The translations under genes were made by a program, and so were the position numbers. Below, piece by piece: positions 9,212 through 21,079 of a DNA stretch of 24,559 nt (the first letter of the stretch is position 1; each line of letters opens with the position of its first letter). The notes below the pieces were generated by a model. That model made no database searches, was not told the origin of the DNA, and was given only the letters and a program-made list of their open reading frames with translations. Source of the DNA: Welwitschia mirabilis (lineage: Eukaryota; Gnetophyta; Gnetopsida; Welwitschiales); assembly GCA_051453625.1 (NCBI GenBank), contig JBOZIK010000001.1, positions 82,291,841-82,316,399 on the forward strand, read 5' to 3'.

Positions 9212-9900
9212 TTAGAATGTAAAGTACAAATAACTTTTTTAATAGGTTGATGAAACTAATGAATAATAAATAATAGATCCTATATTATTATGTTCAATCT
9301 ATATTATATAATGATTTATAATAATTCAAATAACATATTCAACTTGAGGTAATAATGGAGGGGTCTTAAACTATAGAACCTTCATGGAGAAAATCAATCC
9401 AATAAATCATGAAATTTATTTATCTATGAATTCATTGAATTTTTAGTACCAAACATTGATGATAATAAAATTTTTAATTTTTTTAATAAAACTAATAATA
9501 GAATGAATTATAAAAATTCATGAAATGTAAAATAGCAGATACACTAATTAACTCAAATAGTATTTTAAAAGGCTTATTAGAAAAAAATTACAAAACTTCC
9601 ATAACTACAATTTTATTAGTAAGACCAATGCCCAAAAATGTCTATAAGCATCTTGTTCAATTGTTTAAAAAGGTAATAAATTATCTCCTTTATTTTGACG
9701 GTGCTTTAAAAAATGTATCATTTCTTTCTAACTTATCACATTACATATTTATAATAGGTAAAATTACTTATAAAACTATCTAATAATTACATAACTAACT
9801 ATAAGTATAACAATCTAGGGCTAACTGATATAAAACAAACAAAAATTATTGTTGTAGTTGGTATATAAAAATTAATTCATCCTTCTTAAATTTATCGATA
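9212..9900. other. AT-rich DNA, no supported gene
   Basis: An 87-codon ORF on the plus strand (9520-9783) is present, but its composition is ordinary for AT-rich DNA and it has no recognised motif. Nothing else stands out. Confidence 0.4.
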
Positions 9901-12490
9901 GTGGTTTATTATAGCTCCTTTAAATTTTGGTATGCCTATTTGATAGTCTCATTTAACAAGGTAGTAACTTCCTTAACTACACCCCCATATGTTTTATAAA
10001 TCTTTAAAGCTAGGGTACTATATCAATTAAAACTTCTATGTTGGAAACTAGAGTAGGTAGATCAAAATAATACTTTAAGATCTATAATAATTAATTAGAA
10101 TTTATAATAGTCTTATTTATTAAGACTATTTAGGCAATTATCCTCTTATTAATCTGCTTAAGTGAGTATACTATTCTTTTGGCATGATTTTTAATAGTGT
10201 CCACCATGATTTTCTTACAAGCTGAAATAGGCATTTCTAATATAGATTTATCCTTTTTAATAACTACTTCTAGGGTATTTAATTGTAGACTAATATATAT
10301 TAGAAAGAAATGAATCTAATCAGTAATAAACCAAGATGTAAATACAACTTTAACTAATTACTCAAATTTTGATCCAGAGTTAAGCATGAGACCAAAAAGT
10401 CTTAATCTACTACTCCTTTTCTTTAAGATACTCTTAAATATCATTATTGATTTTAGTGAGAAGTTGAATTAAATCTTATAGGAATGTGAATTCCATGTCC
10501 TTATGGTATGTTATTCTTTAAGCAAGGTTAGTCTAGCTTTTCTATTTTCTACTTGAAACACTAACTACTTTATGAGATTTTCTTGTGTCTTTAAGTGAGA
10601 TTGATAATCTACTTCTAATTTTTCTTTTATTTTAATTGTAGCTTTAACTTATCAATCTTGGTATCCTTTATTTCTATGCTATTATTTAATGTTGTGTATC
10701 CTAAGGAAATGACATGAAGTTTAGCTTCTTTAGCCTCTAACATTATTTGTAGCAAATCCTTTATTATATTCTCATCATTTCTTTTCTTCTATTATACATT
10801 TAGCATTATCAAGATAAATTAAAATGATTTCATTATATAAAGTAATTTGATGATTAAGGAATTTCCATGAACAATCAAACCTTATTTTCTTGGATCTATA
10901 TAAGGTCTATTTAGGAGATTCATCTCTTTGGAAAGAAAAAATACTAGGCTATTTAATTAAAAAACTTTGATTATTTTGTCAAAATTTTAACCAATCCCTT
11001 TTTTAAACCAATAAGAACTAGAGGAGGAGAGAATTATATTGAGAGTAGAATCTGCAATGAGGAAGTTCTTTTTTTTCCTATAATAGGTAGTGGAGTTGTT
11101 TATCTTATCTTTCTTAAATTTTTTTAAACTTACCCAAAATTCTAGGCCTTCTTCTTAAAATCTAGGTACCAAATAAGAATTATCAATAAAGAATCACCAA
11201 GATCTATTCGTTAATGTAATATTACTTAAATGATCTCCTTAAGCTAGTGAATCTTTATGCTAATTAGAATCTATAGAATTAACATACAATCTTTTATAGG
11301 CTTCTAGGACTTGTAGGTATGGATAATTAGCAGGCTCAGAGACTTCAGGTCCTAGAGAAGGATTTGAATTCAAAAATACTTTTTTCTTTCTTTCTACTTC
11401 TAAATCCTATCTATAGCCAAAATATAGCTCATCATTAATGTAGTTATTATGTACAAAATGGACCTTGGAAAAATTAATATGATTACTTGGATTAAAGTGC
11501 TATTAACATAGAATGAATATGTTCATCACTTAGCCTTCTTTAATAATATATGTACCATTGTCATGTTACTACAAAATCAATCTCCAATATAAGGGTTAAT
11601 TTCATAGATTTCTTAATCATGGTGAACTTACTTCTAATATTTAACCATAGCATTAACAACTCCAGCATGTAGAGATATGATATAACAAATTTAGGCAACA
11701 TCTTGGATGAAATTGTAGCCTTAATAATGTGAATTAGAGTAAAATTTAAATGAAAATAAATGTGAGTAAAAAATAGATTACTTTCTATTATGTCTACGAG
11801 TTCTCTAGAGGTAATCTATGATTTTTGTTATTGAAAATAAATGAATATAAATATGCATAAAGAAAATTCATAATGATTTCATTTACATAAAAATTGAAGA
11901 AGTCCATTATATATAAAATAGGAAAAATTTATTAGATTTAAGGCAAATAATCTTTAGGATTAAGCTATAGCCAGATATAGTTTAGCACACTCCTTAGTAT
12001 ATTTAATCCTAAAAAGAATAAAATATGCTTGACTAGATAATATGCAAGACCAAATTTATATTATAGCCCTACTCAAATGTTTGCTAGACTTCTTAGTAGA
12101 GCCCATAGTTAAGTGCATAGGTGGGATGAAACGGAAACTTATTTCCTCTAGAAATTCATGCATAGGACATATAACTATTCATGGTTATTATTAAGTTATG
12201 TAAATAATAAAGCATTGTTAAACTCATTGCCTACCATTTAGGTTACTACTTTAGCTTATTATCTTTAAAACCCTAAAACTTTCAAATTAAATCTACATAG
12301 TTTTGTAATTTCTTAGGGAAGACACCCCTAATAATAGTAATAATTATTAATAAAAACCTTATCTATTTCTAAAGGAACTAGAACATTATAGATTTGATAG
12401 GTAATACTTACAACTAGATGAGTCATATCTATAAAATACAAAGATATCAAATTTATTTTAAAATCATGCTCACCATTTTGAAAGGCCTAA
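9900..12490 (-). pseudogene. Protein-like decayed block of unknown family, partly coiled-coil-like
   Basis: Successive minus-strand open stretches, in several frames, look like pieces of one or more long proteins: 12486-12328 (HDFKINLISLYFIDMTHLVV), 11406-11260 (EVSEPANYPYLQVLEAYKRL), 11154-10987 (EEGLEFWVSLKKFKKDK), 10788-10627 (NIIKDLLQIMLEAKEAKL, then NSIEIKDTKIDKLKLQLK) and 10318-10130 (LNTLEVVIKKDKSILEM, then VYSLKQINKRI). The last two have heptad-like spacing of Leu and Ile with alternating charge. Open length alone is not significant in DNA this AT-rich; the argument is the Glu/Lys/Asp/Ala content and common strand. No catalytic motif is visible. An accessory ORF of a retroelement or an old pararetroviral insertion are possible alternatives; neither is shown. 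Confidence 0.3.
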
Positions 12491-14402
12491 TTCAGAAGGT
12501 TATAATGAATGTTAGGGAACTAATGAAAAACTAAGAAGTAAAGACTTTCTTTAGAAATTAAAGTCTTATAAGTCTTTTAAAACCTCAATTATCTAAGCTT
12601 CTTCAAATGCTAGAATCAAAGAGGATGGGGGTTCAAATTATGAAGAATCAAAATGAGGAATCTAGAGCTCATATGTTCCTTTGACCTAGTAGCACATCCT
12701 TAAAAATGATTTTTGAGTGAAATGAATTATTAATAGATGATTATATGAGTTAACATACTCATGCATAGACCTTTAAAAAAGAATTCTAGAAGCCATTAGG
12801 ATGAGTGACTAAAAGATAGAAGAAAATGAACTTCTAATTATAGCAAGAATTCATGAAATAAAGAGTGTTGAGTAAGATTTGGGCTTAATGGTTTTGAACC
12901 TAAACTTCTTAGTAAGAGCAAACAATTTCATCTTAAATTGACTAGATGAAAATAACCTAAATTGATATGGCAAGTTAAGCTCATTTAATTAATTTTGTAA
13001 AATTGATAAGGGTCAAAATAAATAAAACTATTAGAATTTAAAAGCACAATATTCATCTTCAAAAGTTGTAAAGAAGATGAACTCAAATAAATTATTCAAG
13101 TATATTGTAAGTCATAGCAAAATATATGTAGAAATCTATCATCTAAAAAAAAGCCATATGTTGTGATATAGAATTAATGCAAATAGTTAGAATCCTTAAA
13201 TAAAAGATAGCAAGTTATGGAAGATAACATACGAAGTCCATTTTATAATTAAAGTAGTATTAGTTGCATGTCATGAAGAGAGGAGCCTAGTTAGTTTAAT
13301 TAATGCAATAGTTGACAGATTTAAGGCCATTAATAATAGTTAATATGATAAATTCAATGAGGTACAAGCCATAAGAATGTAAATCTAATTTACTTATTAA
13401 CTTATAAAAATGATAAGAAGTAGTATGTGGCAAAAATAAATTTATTCATAAACTACATTGTTCAAAATGCCATGAATCACATAGTAGGGCATCTAATTTC
13501 TAGAGTAATAATATAAATGTTAAAAGAACATGGTAACTGATAGATTTAAGATTATGAATAAAAATTGATATACCAAATGCTGTGAGTTACAAACCACTAA
13601 AAGATAATCCCAATTTGCTAGGTAATTTCATAATAAATAAAAAATAATAGCCAATGAGAATAAGGTCATGCATAGACTTATTACATTTAGGATAATTTGA
13701 ACTAGAAGTTATGAAATTATAGGCCTCCTTTTTTAGATTAAAATATTCATAATGATAATAAGAAAGCATAAGGAATAGTAGGGATAAAAGTATCAATGAT
13801 GATTGGTATTAAAATGCTACAAGTCATGGGTTGTAAAAATGTGGAGTTAATTTATTTGGAAGAAACATTAGCATTAATGTATGATTAAGTAAATACAATG
13901 ATGGATGATGAACATAGAAAAAGAACTCTTATAAGACATTAATAGATACAACCTATGAGTTATGAAAATGGCAAGATTTCACTATTTAAATCCCAGTGAT
14001 TAAAATAAAAGGGATGTATTATGAATAATTAAGTGCAAAAATGAAAATTCCCTTGAATTTCTAGAGGAATTTGAAAAATTAAAATTAGAGCTAAAAAGAT
14101 GAGGCAATTTATTTAATGATGTAACTTAAAAGAAAAGCTATTTTTTATGGAAAATACTATGGACTATAAAATGAGATGAAATGGCTCTTTCTTACTTCTA
14201 ATGCCAACTAAAGTAAAGCTATTGAAAAATAATGGTATTAATAAATGTGATAATACTAATGTTATTCTAGTGCATTAACTTTCTCATTTACTATGTTTTT
14301 AAAGATATAAATGTAAGGCATTTAAATGTCTTATGAGTATCAACATCACATATTAAGAAATTAGGTTTAAAGGTTATAATCTTAAGCTATGTAATGAGAG
14401 AC
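12491..14402. other. AT-rich DNA with one old duplication
   Basis: No gene is recognised. A 69-codon minus ORF at 13587-13796 is not supported. The region holds the 225-bp-offset duplication listed next. Confidence 0.4.
13314..13595 (+). repeat. Old duplication with 225-bp offset (13314-13370 and 13539-13595)
   Basis: The two 57-base segments match at 41 positions without any gap. Similarity continues at a lower level for about 40 more bases. They start GA(C/T)AGATTTAAG and end TACAA(G/A)CC. A related word (TACAAGTCATGGGTTGTAA) recurs near 13818 and, weaker, at 13948, hinting at a longer degenerate array. Confidence 0.5.
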
Positions 14403-14606
14403 TCACATTTTCTTATAAAGTTCATCTATTCTATTATTAACATTAAAGTTTTCTAGATTACTAGAAACATCAATGGACTTAACCACATAAGGAGATCTAG
14501 ACTTTTTATTAGACGTTTTATAATTCTTTAGACTTTTAAAAATTGATCCTAAATGATTCCAAGATTTATCTATTTCTATATTAAGAAAACTATCTTTACT
14601 TATCAT
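14403..14606 (-). CDS. Unidentified 67-codon ORF, probably a remnant
   Basis: The ORF reads MISKDSFLNIEIDKSWNH at the start and KSRSPYVVKSIDVSSNLENF toward the end. The composition (Ser, Asp, Lys, Asn) is more protein-like than neighbouring frames. In another frame just upstream (14607-14660) stands FFDEELFSNYRQLQ, which would join it through a frameshift. No domain is recognised. It is on the same strand as the block at 9.9-12.5 kb and could be its 5' part. Confidence 0.25.
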   Translation of the reverse strand: MISKDSFLNIEIDKSWNHLGSIFKSLKNYKTSNKKSRSPYVVKSIDVSSNLENFNVNNRIDELYKKM

Positions 14607-14818
14607 TTATTGTAATTGTCTATAATTTGAGAATAATTCTTCATCAAAGAAATTAATTATTCTTCCCTATTTAAAACCATGTTATGAACATTTCAAGAAT
14701 TATTACTTAGATCTTTTTAAGGTCTAAGAGAAGGTTTCATAATCTTTTTATTTAAATTTTATGATTTCTTTCTTCAAGCATTGGTTTTATGACTAGGGAA
14801 AAATTTATTAATGAAAGC

Positions 14819-15124
14819 TTTTTCTTTTTTTTTATATTTTTTTTGAAGATATGGTAATTTGATAGTGCCTTTATCATGGGTCTTATACATTGCCCATAAT
14901 TGTGGCTCCTTTACTTGCCCATCAAGCCAAGGAAAGAGTCTTATTTACACTCAAGATAACACTATATAGAGATGATATCCTAGATGCGATGAGGAGACTA
15001 CATACTCACATGATTACTCATGGCTAGGGCTAATCACAAATTCTTTTGGTTTCTTGTGGGGATTTAAACTCTTGACCACAAAGAAATCACTAACTAGACT
15101 TAACCATTGACTAGGATTCTTGCC
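14819..15124 (-). mobile_element. Candidate tRNA-derived SINE with A-rich tail
   Basis: On the minus strand the head carries an A-box-like TAGTCAATGGT (15103-15113) and a B-box-like AGTTTAAATCC (15060-15070). Their starts are 43 bases apart, close to the 44 of a tRNA gene. B-box consensus is GGTTCGANTCC, and the site matches at 8 of 10 defined positions. About 280 bases downstream, the minus strand ends in a 26-base A-rich tail (T-run 14819-14844). The body is richer in G and C than its flanks. There is no tRNA fold good enough to call a tRNA gene. No clear target-site duplication was found, which lowers confidence. Confidence 0.5.
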
Positions 15125-15992
15125 CCATAAAATCTCTATTTAACTTGATTGAAATTACGATGAAAATAAGTTTTAAATTATGTAACTAATATTTGCTTTT
15201 TTTATTTAATAACAGTGCATTAGCTATGTTGGCAAATCAAGGTAAAGTTAAGAGAACATACTCAAATTATTTTAAGTGTTCTTTAATGTTCTATGCCAAA
15301 TAATTATGGAAGAAGTTGAATGATGGTTGGTTTGAAATCTAATCTATGTCTAATTAGAGATTAAACTACACATCTAAGTGTACCTAAATAGTGTGATTGA
15401 ATATATTCTTTAAAAGCTTTCCTAAAGGGAGGATTATTGAGGAAGTCTAATTAATTACAAAAACTAGGATTTTGGATTGATGGTTAGTTTGAAAAATGGA
15501 TTTTAAACTATTAAAAAGACTGAGCATCTTAAAAAGGAGATGTATTATTAAATTTAGTATTTAAGAAAGTAAATTATTTATTTGTATCTATTCGTGAAGG
15601 ATTTCTAGATGTTGGTGGCGTAAATTTGCACTTCAAGAGTAATTAATGCTATAAATAAGAAATTGCAATTAGGCTTAGTATAGAGTGAATTAACCAAGGA
15701 ATGTCATAATTTGGAGAGCATAAGGCAAAAATCTAATCAAGTACATGAATGAGAAAGAATGTAATTTAAATTCCAATTCAATATTTTTGAGTAATTTTGA
15801 GCTTTTGTATGCAAAAAGGAAAATTGACAATGCAACTATTCTAATGTGCAATGCAAAGTATGAAAGAAAAATGAAATGCAAGCCTATGATACCCAATTTT
15901 TTGAGTTGTTATCATCTAACTCAGCCCTTATGACCTGTGTCTAATTTAGAATTAATCTAAGAAATAGCATTAACTAAACTTTAACACAAATC
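15125..15992. other. AT-rich DNA, no supported gene
   Basis: Two overlapping ORFs on opposite strands (15690-15896 minus, 15745-15933 plus) share the same DNA, and neither has a recognisable motif. Nothing else is visible. Confidence 0.4.
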
Positions 15993-16092
15993 NNNNNNNN
16001 NNNNNNNNNNNNNNNNNNNNNNNNNNNNNNNNNNNNNNNNNNNNNNNNNNNNNNNNNNNNNNNNNNNNNNNNNNNNNNNNNNNNNNNNNNNN
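15993..16092. other. Assembly gap, 100 N
   Basis: A run of exactly 100 N, probably a placeholder of unknown true size. No shared sequence was noticed between its two edges. Confidence 0.95.
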
Positions 16093-18527
16093 TCAAAGCA
16101 TCATAAAATAGTCTTCAACAAAAGCAATAGAAAACTAGTGATAGAAATTGAAATAGTAGTTCTTAAAATAAAATTAAAACCTAAGAAATCCTAGAAAACT
16201 ATAATTACAAAAACTAACAAAAATATGAAATATAAATCTACACATACAAAGTACTTTAAAAAAAACTACTAGAAATGAAATTTGTAGAGAAGAAATGAGA
16301 GAAAGAGGTTTTCTATTTATTTTATTTTTTATAATTTTCTTCTTTTTTTTTTAAATTTTCATCACTTTATCCCTAGTTTTAAGGAAATTAGGTATTAAAA
16401 ATCTATATAAACTAGTTATTCCTATACATAAAAGATTGATATAACACTGATATTTCATGTTATGAAAACTTAAAAGAACAAAAAATGAGGACTAATTAGG
16501 ATATCAATAGAAGAGAACCATTACCATAACTAGAGAGTATAGGAAAAATATGTATAAATCTAAATGTAATAAAATTAAAAAAAAAACTTATAAATTCCTC
16601 ACTATATCTTTCATGTTAATGTGCATGGTAAAAATATCAAGAGGTTATTTATAGAGAAAACTAGTGATGTGTGTATCTGTCATCAATATAGGATAATATG
16701 CAACATCACTAATAACATGTAAAAACTTAAATTCAAACTAACTATATTTGATTAATTTATCTTAGGAAAAGATATTAAATTATTCATTTTGTCATAAAAT
16801 TATGTCTTCCACTATTTTAAACATAATTTGTGGACTTATGCCTTTGCCTGTGATAATTTCAAGTAATTTGCTACATTTGGGATGACATGTTAAAATTGGA
16901 AATAATTAAGTAGAAAACACATATGCCATCATCTATGTCACCAATGCCACTAGTTTTCTAAAGCATAATAATACAAAAGCTATGTTCCTAATTCATCTCA
17001 AGAAAGCTATTAATTTTTAACTATGAAGTTAAGTAATTATAGCACCCAACTTTGATAAAATATGTAGCTGTAAAAGTATTAAATTTTCAATTGAAAACCC
17101 TAAATTCTAAAATCCTAATTATTTTACCTATAAAAACATCAACTACCCTCATTTAAGAAAATATTTAACTAGTAAAATAGTTTGAACCGTTAGAGTTTTA
17201 ATCATTAACATATCTTTCTAATCTTTTTCCTTAATAGTGAACTAGATTTAAGGCTAGCCTTAATGAATTTATATCATATTTGTTTTCTTTCTTAAATATA
17301 ATGTAATTCTCACTTTTTGATGAAATAGTCATTTCTCATCCTTAATTTTAAGTTGTACTTAACATTGTACTATTAATTCTTAAATAAGACTACATTATTA
17401 ATTACTTTCACTTAGTAAGTAAGTTTCTTACATTTACTTCTTGATTATAGTTATCTTGTTTGATGGATTTTGGAAGTTTTCATTCCTACTTTCTATTCTT
17501 ACGTTAGGCTACGAAAGACCTAGTAACTAAAGGATTCACCAACTTTCATGTGGTGATTAATATTATGTTACTATAATAATAACTTAACGATCTAAGGTTT
17601 AATTTAGGAACTTATAGTATATTCTTGAATTGAAGGTATTGATATTGAATAATTCTAATTAGACCTTTAGAGTTAGCTTATTTTCCTACATCACCTTAAA
17701 ATTCATCTCGTAGCAATATTGATTTTAGTTTTGTTTTGAGTTCTTGCAAGTTAACGAATTTTGTATCATCACTATTTTATTTTCTATCTTGATTTACCCA
17801 TGTGAAAAGAATGACATCAAGACTTTACTATGACATGAATCTTAATTTACAAATTATAAAAGCTAGATACTAATAGCTTTTTAGAATTATTGCCAAGAAT
17901 GATGGCATGGTAACTTCATAGAGATGTGTAATCATTTTTTCCTTATAATTTTTAGTTTATTTTTTTAGTTTGTTAGTACTTTTAATAATTGATACTAGTC
18001 TTTCTAGTGTTACATGAACTCCTTTGCTTTCTTTTTAACATTTTCTTTTATTTCTATAATTTTAAATGGTGGGTATTCGTCCATTTTTAGTGATACCTAA
18101 TTTGTTCTATTTTCTAAGTTTTATTAATATTTCATTCTAATTTAAATAGAATGATTATATCAGATCTTTTGTAGTTGTAATTATAAGAAATTTTCTATAG
18201 GTTAGAAACCCAAACAAGGATAAAAATAGGGTGGAATTGAAAACTAATAAGAACTCATACTTTTATTTTAGTTTCTATTTTTTAAATTTTAAGTTTTTAG
18301 TGCACTATTCCAAAACCATAACATGCCAAACAACTAGTACTATTACTATACTTAATCAGTGTCACTAGCCTATCTCTGAGCTAGTCTATGAAACTTGATC
18401 CAATCCCTCTATTAAAAATTTAAAATTCATTCTATCTCGTGCTCCTTGTGAAACCTATCAAATTTTTATATGCAATAGATACATGATAATATAGGTTATT
18501 TAATTAGAATTTTTTTCTAATAACAAC
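16093..18527. other. AT-rich DNA upstream of element B; LTR and leader not identified
   Basis: Element B should have its 5' LTR and leader here. A T-rich stretch at about 17930-18060 resembles gypsy leaders only in composition. No TATA/R/U5 combination like those of A, C or D was found. Confidence 0.35.
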
Positions 18528-19560
18528 ATGGAATTCAAAATTAGCAATAACAATGGACAATGACCTTCTTTAAGAAATCAACCCTATGAAGAAACCCAAG
18601 GAGAACAACCATCTAATAAACCAACTAAAATGTTCAATTTTCCTTTTAAAACCTTCATTATTATAATAACATACCCTTCTTAAATAAATAATTATTTGAA
18701 AACCTATAAGTCAATTACCTTAACAACTAAGAATCCTAAAATGCAATTGTCATGAATTGAAAAAGCAATTCAACTACTTTAATAATCTCCTAAGGTAAAT
18801 CTTTAGATATTACCTACAACCTTAGTGCCTAAGTACATGGTTTTTCATAATCTAATCCTTGATATCATGTAGGTTAGACTTTAATCCTTTCACTATTTAT
18901 TTAATTTCTCATATCTTAGAATTGAAAGATTCATATTTGCACTTAAAAGAATTCAAGTATGTGTTATCAATCTTATCTTAATTTTCCAACATCACAGATG
19001 TGGTTATACTAAACCTTTCCTATTATTTATTAAGGACAAAGTGAAATATTGGTTGTAAACCCTTAAACCTATTTTCGTTAGAATTTGTCCTAACCTAAAT
19101 ATTTTAATTTTTTTCACTTATAAAATGAATGGTTTTAGATGAGAAATCATGAATTACCACTAAAAAACTATGAATCTTTCTTACAATTTATAAATATTTA
19201 AAAACCTATTAAAAATTTTCCTCCAACATGAATTTGAGGTAGTTAAGATCATTACATTTTTTTATAAAGGATTATTATCAAACAATAGGTAACTAATTAA
19301 AATGATGAGTAGGGATAGATTCCTGAATTTTGCATTAGATGAAGTTTGGAACTATCTTAAACCTATAGCTAAATGTTTCAAAAATTAGGAAAAATCTACT
19401 AATCCATCTAAATCCTATGATTTAGTTATACTAACAAGTAACTTTAAAGTATTTAACAACTTTGATATTAGTAATAAAATAGATAAATCTTTAGAAAGAA
19501 TATAATCCCTTACAACATTTTGTTAAACCCTTAACCTCCAAACCTGAATGTTTAATCTAC
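18528..19560 (+). pseudogene. Gypsy gag of element B, decayed
   Basis: A possible start is ATG at 18528-18530, followed by NNNGQ, a stop, then RNQPYEETQGEQPSNKPTK. The Retrotrans_gag core spans about 18928-19400: DSYLHLKEFKYVLSIL, then after a frameshift near 19030 KDKVKYWL (19032 onward), then MNGFR, then ITFFYKGLLSNNR (19250-19290), MMSRDRF and LDEVWNYLKPIAK. These correspond in order to the family's DPYLHLKEFE, LKDKAKYWL, ALRREITNF, FFYEGLTPxxRQ, MCNGEFL and DEAWDYLExLAE. Many stops interrupt it. The wording of the core differs from element A (LHLKEF against FSGEPNEDTF), so B belongs to another gypsy lineage. The ORFs at 19552-19855 on both strands are unsupported. Confidence 0.8.
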
Positions 19561-20087
19561 CACATATACTCTCACAAAAAAACTAAGTTTTCCTTTATAC
19601 CTCTTTGTTATAATATAGCTAATAAGGAAGTAAATATTATAAGATACCATTAATAGAATCATAATAATGATCCTTACGCAAATACCTATAATACCAAGTG
19701 AAGGAACCATCTTAACATTTCTTAGAAATAGGAGAATATCAACATTTATAATCATATTAGTAAACCAAAAAACTTATTTCCATTATTTTTTTTCATTCTT
19801 ATCCATAAAACCAACATCATTTATATTATTGTCATTTATTGTTTTTTGCATCTAATCCTTTGAAAGGGGTATTGAAAGCTTATATGAAAATACAAACCCA
19901 AATTATCTGATAGAATTCTTTCATTATGAATAATTTTAAATAAGACCTTTAGTAACTTTAGGAAATCACCATTCATATTCTATCTTGTTTAAAACATAAA
20001 GGACATGGTAAACTTTCTAAAATCCCATAACCAAACCCAAGAGGAATTAAAATTAGATAAGAAATAGAGCCTAACTAGATGAAAGAA

Positions 20088-20830
20088 ACCAAGGCCATCC
20101 ATCTTAGAAGTGAAAAACATAGAAAGAAACAACATAAGTAAAACTAAATTGAAGAGGAACCAACATTCATGAAGAAAAATGAAGAGGATGAAATATTAGA
20201 GTAATTAGAAAATCCTATGCTCATTTATCAAGAACCTCTACTATTTTTACAATAACTTAGAAAAGAGAACATTATGAAAAAATAGCTAGAGGTTCTAAAA
20301 ATTTTCATAAAAGTTAAAATAAACATGCCTTTATTAGAAGTCATTAAATAAGTCCCTTCCTTTTCAAAGTTTGTTAAATATATGTGCATATTCAAGAGGA
20401 AAATGTATTTTAAGAAAAAATCCTTTCTAGCTTAACAAACCATTATAATCATACAAAATGAAAACCTCCTAAAAGTATAAAGATCTTAATTTTCCAATAA
20501 TATCTATTACAATTGGATATGATCATCTTAAGAAAGTACTATTAGACCTTAAAGAAATAATAAATCTTTAACCCCTTTTAGTTTATAAGGAACTTGGCTT
20601 AAATGATATTAACCAAATAAAATTCAATTTAAATTAACTAATAATGTAAAGTCACTAGTAGGAATTGTAAAAGATTAATTATTAAAGTAGAAAAATGCTA
20701 CTTCTTAGTAGCCTTCATTGTGTTATAAATAGAATTGAATAAGAATAATTTAGTGCCTATTATTTTAGGTAGACTTTTCCTTATTAATTATTAAATAATC
20801 TAATGAATATTTCATTTAATAATATAATTA
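20088..20830 (+). pseudogene. Gag-protease linker and retropepsin of element B, active site lost
   Basis: In one frame from 20088 it reads TKAIHLRSEK (family AITLRSGK), then from 20313 VKINMPLLEVIK, a stop, and VPSFSKFVKYMCIFKRKM (family INIPFxEALxQMPxYxKFxKDLxxKKRK). The protease starts in the next frame at 20473: KYKDLNFPIISITIG, then HLKKVLLDLKEIINL, where the catalytic DLGAS motif has become DLKEI, then VYKELGLNDINQIKF. A third frame from 20675 gives LIIKVEKCYFLVAFIVL and VPIILGRLFL (20753-20782, family VPLILGRPFL). At least two frameshifts and many stops. The first Asp of the active site is kept, but Gly and Ser are gone, so it is dead. No reverse transcriptase was recognised downstream. 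Confidence 0.85.
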
Positions 20831-21079
20831 TAAACTTTAACAAATTCAATTATGTCCAATTATCCTAGGATACCAATGAGATTAACGTTTTTTGTGAAAT
20901 TCATAATATTAAATCCTTGCTATTAAGAAAAATGTTTATTCCTATTATGATCATTTTGACGGTTTAAACTTATATTCTAATGATTTAAATATTTACACTC
21001 TATTGCTTTTAATTTACAAGCTAGTTTCAAATTCTTACACTTATATGTAGAGTTATCCCATGAAAATGTTATCCTTGCT

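Larger units (their letters stand above)
18528..20830 (+). mobile_element. Element B: decayed Ty3/gypsy retrotransposon, plus strand
   Basis: Gag and protease in order on the plus strand define a second gypsy copy, in the opposite direction to element A. The reverse transcriptase, RNase H and integrase expected at about 21-24 kb are not recognisable; three N runs fall there. The LTR-like copy D at 24050-24559 has the right orientation for a 3' LTR of B, but its sequence is of the element A LTR type, so assignment to B is uncertain. Confidence 0.75.

Noticed and set aside
15040-15130. A tRNA gene at the B-box-like site
   Set aside because: No cloverleaf with proper acceptor and anticodon stems can be drawn; with the A-rich tail downstream, a SINE is the better reading.
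19552-19855. Overlapping ORFs on both strands in element B
   Set aside because: Both fall in the gag-protease linker of element B and read as hydrophobic AT-rich noise.
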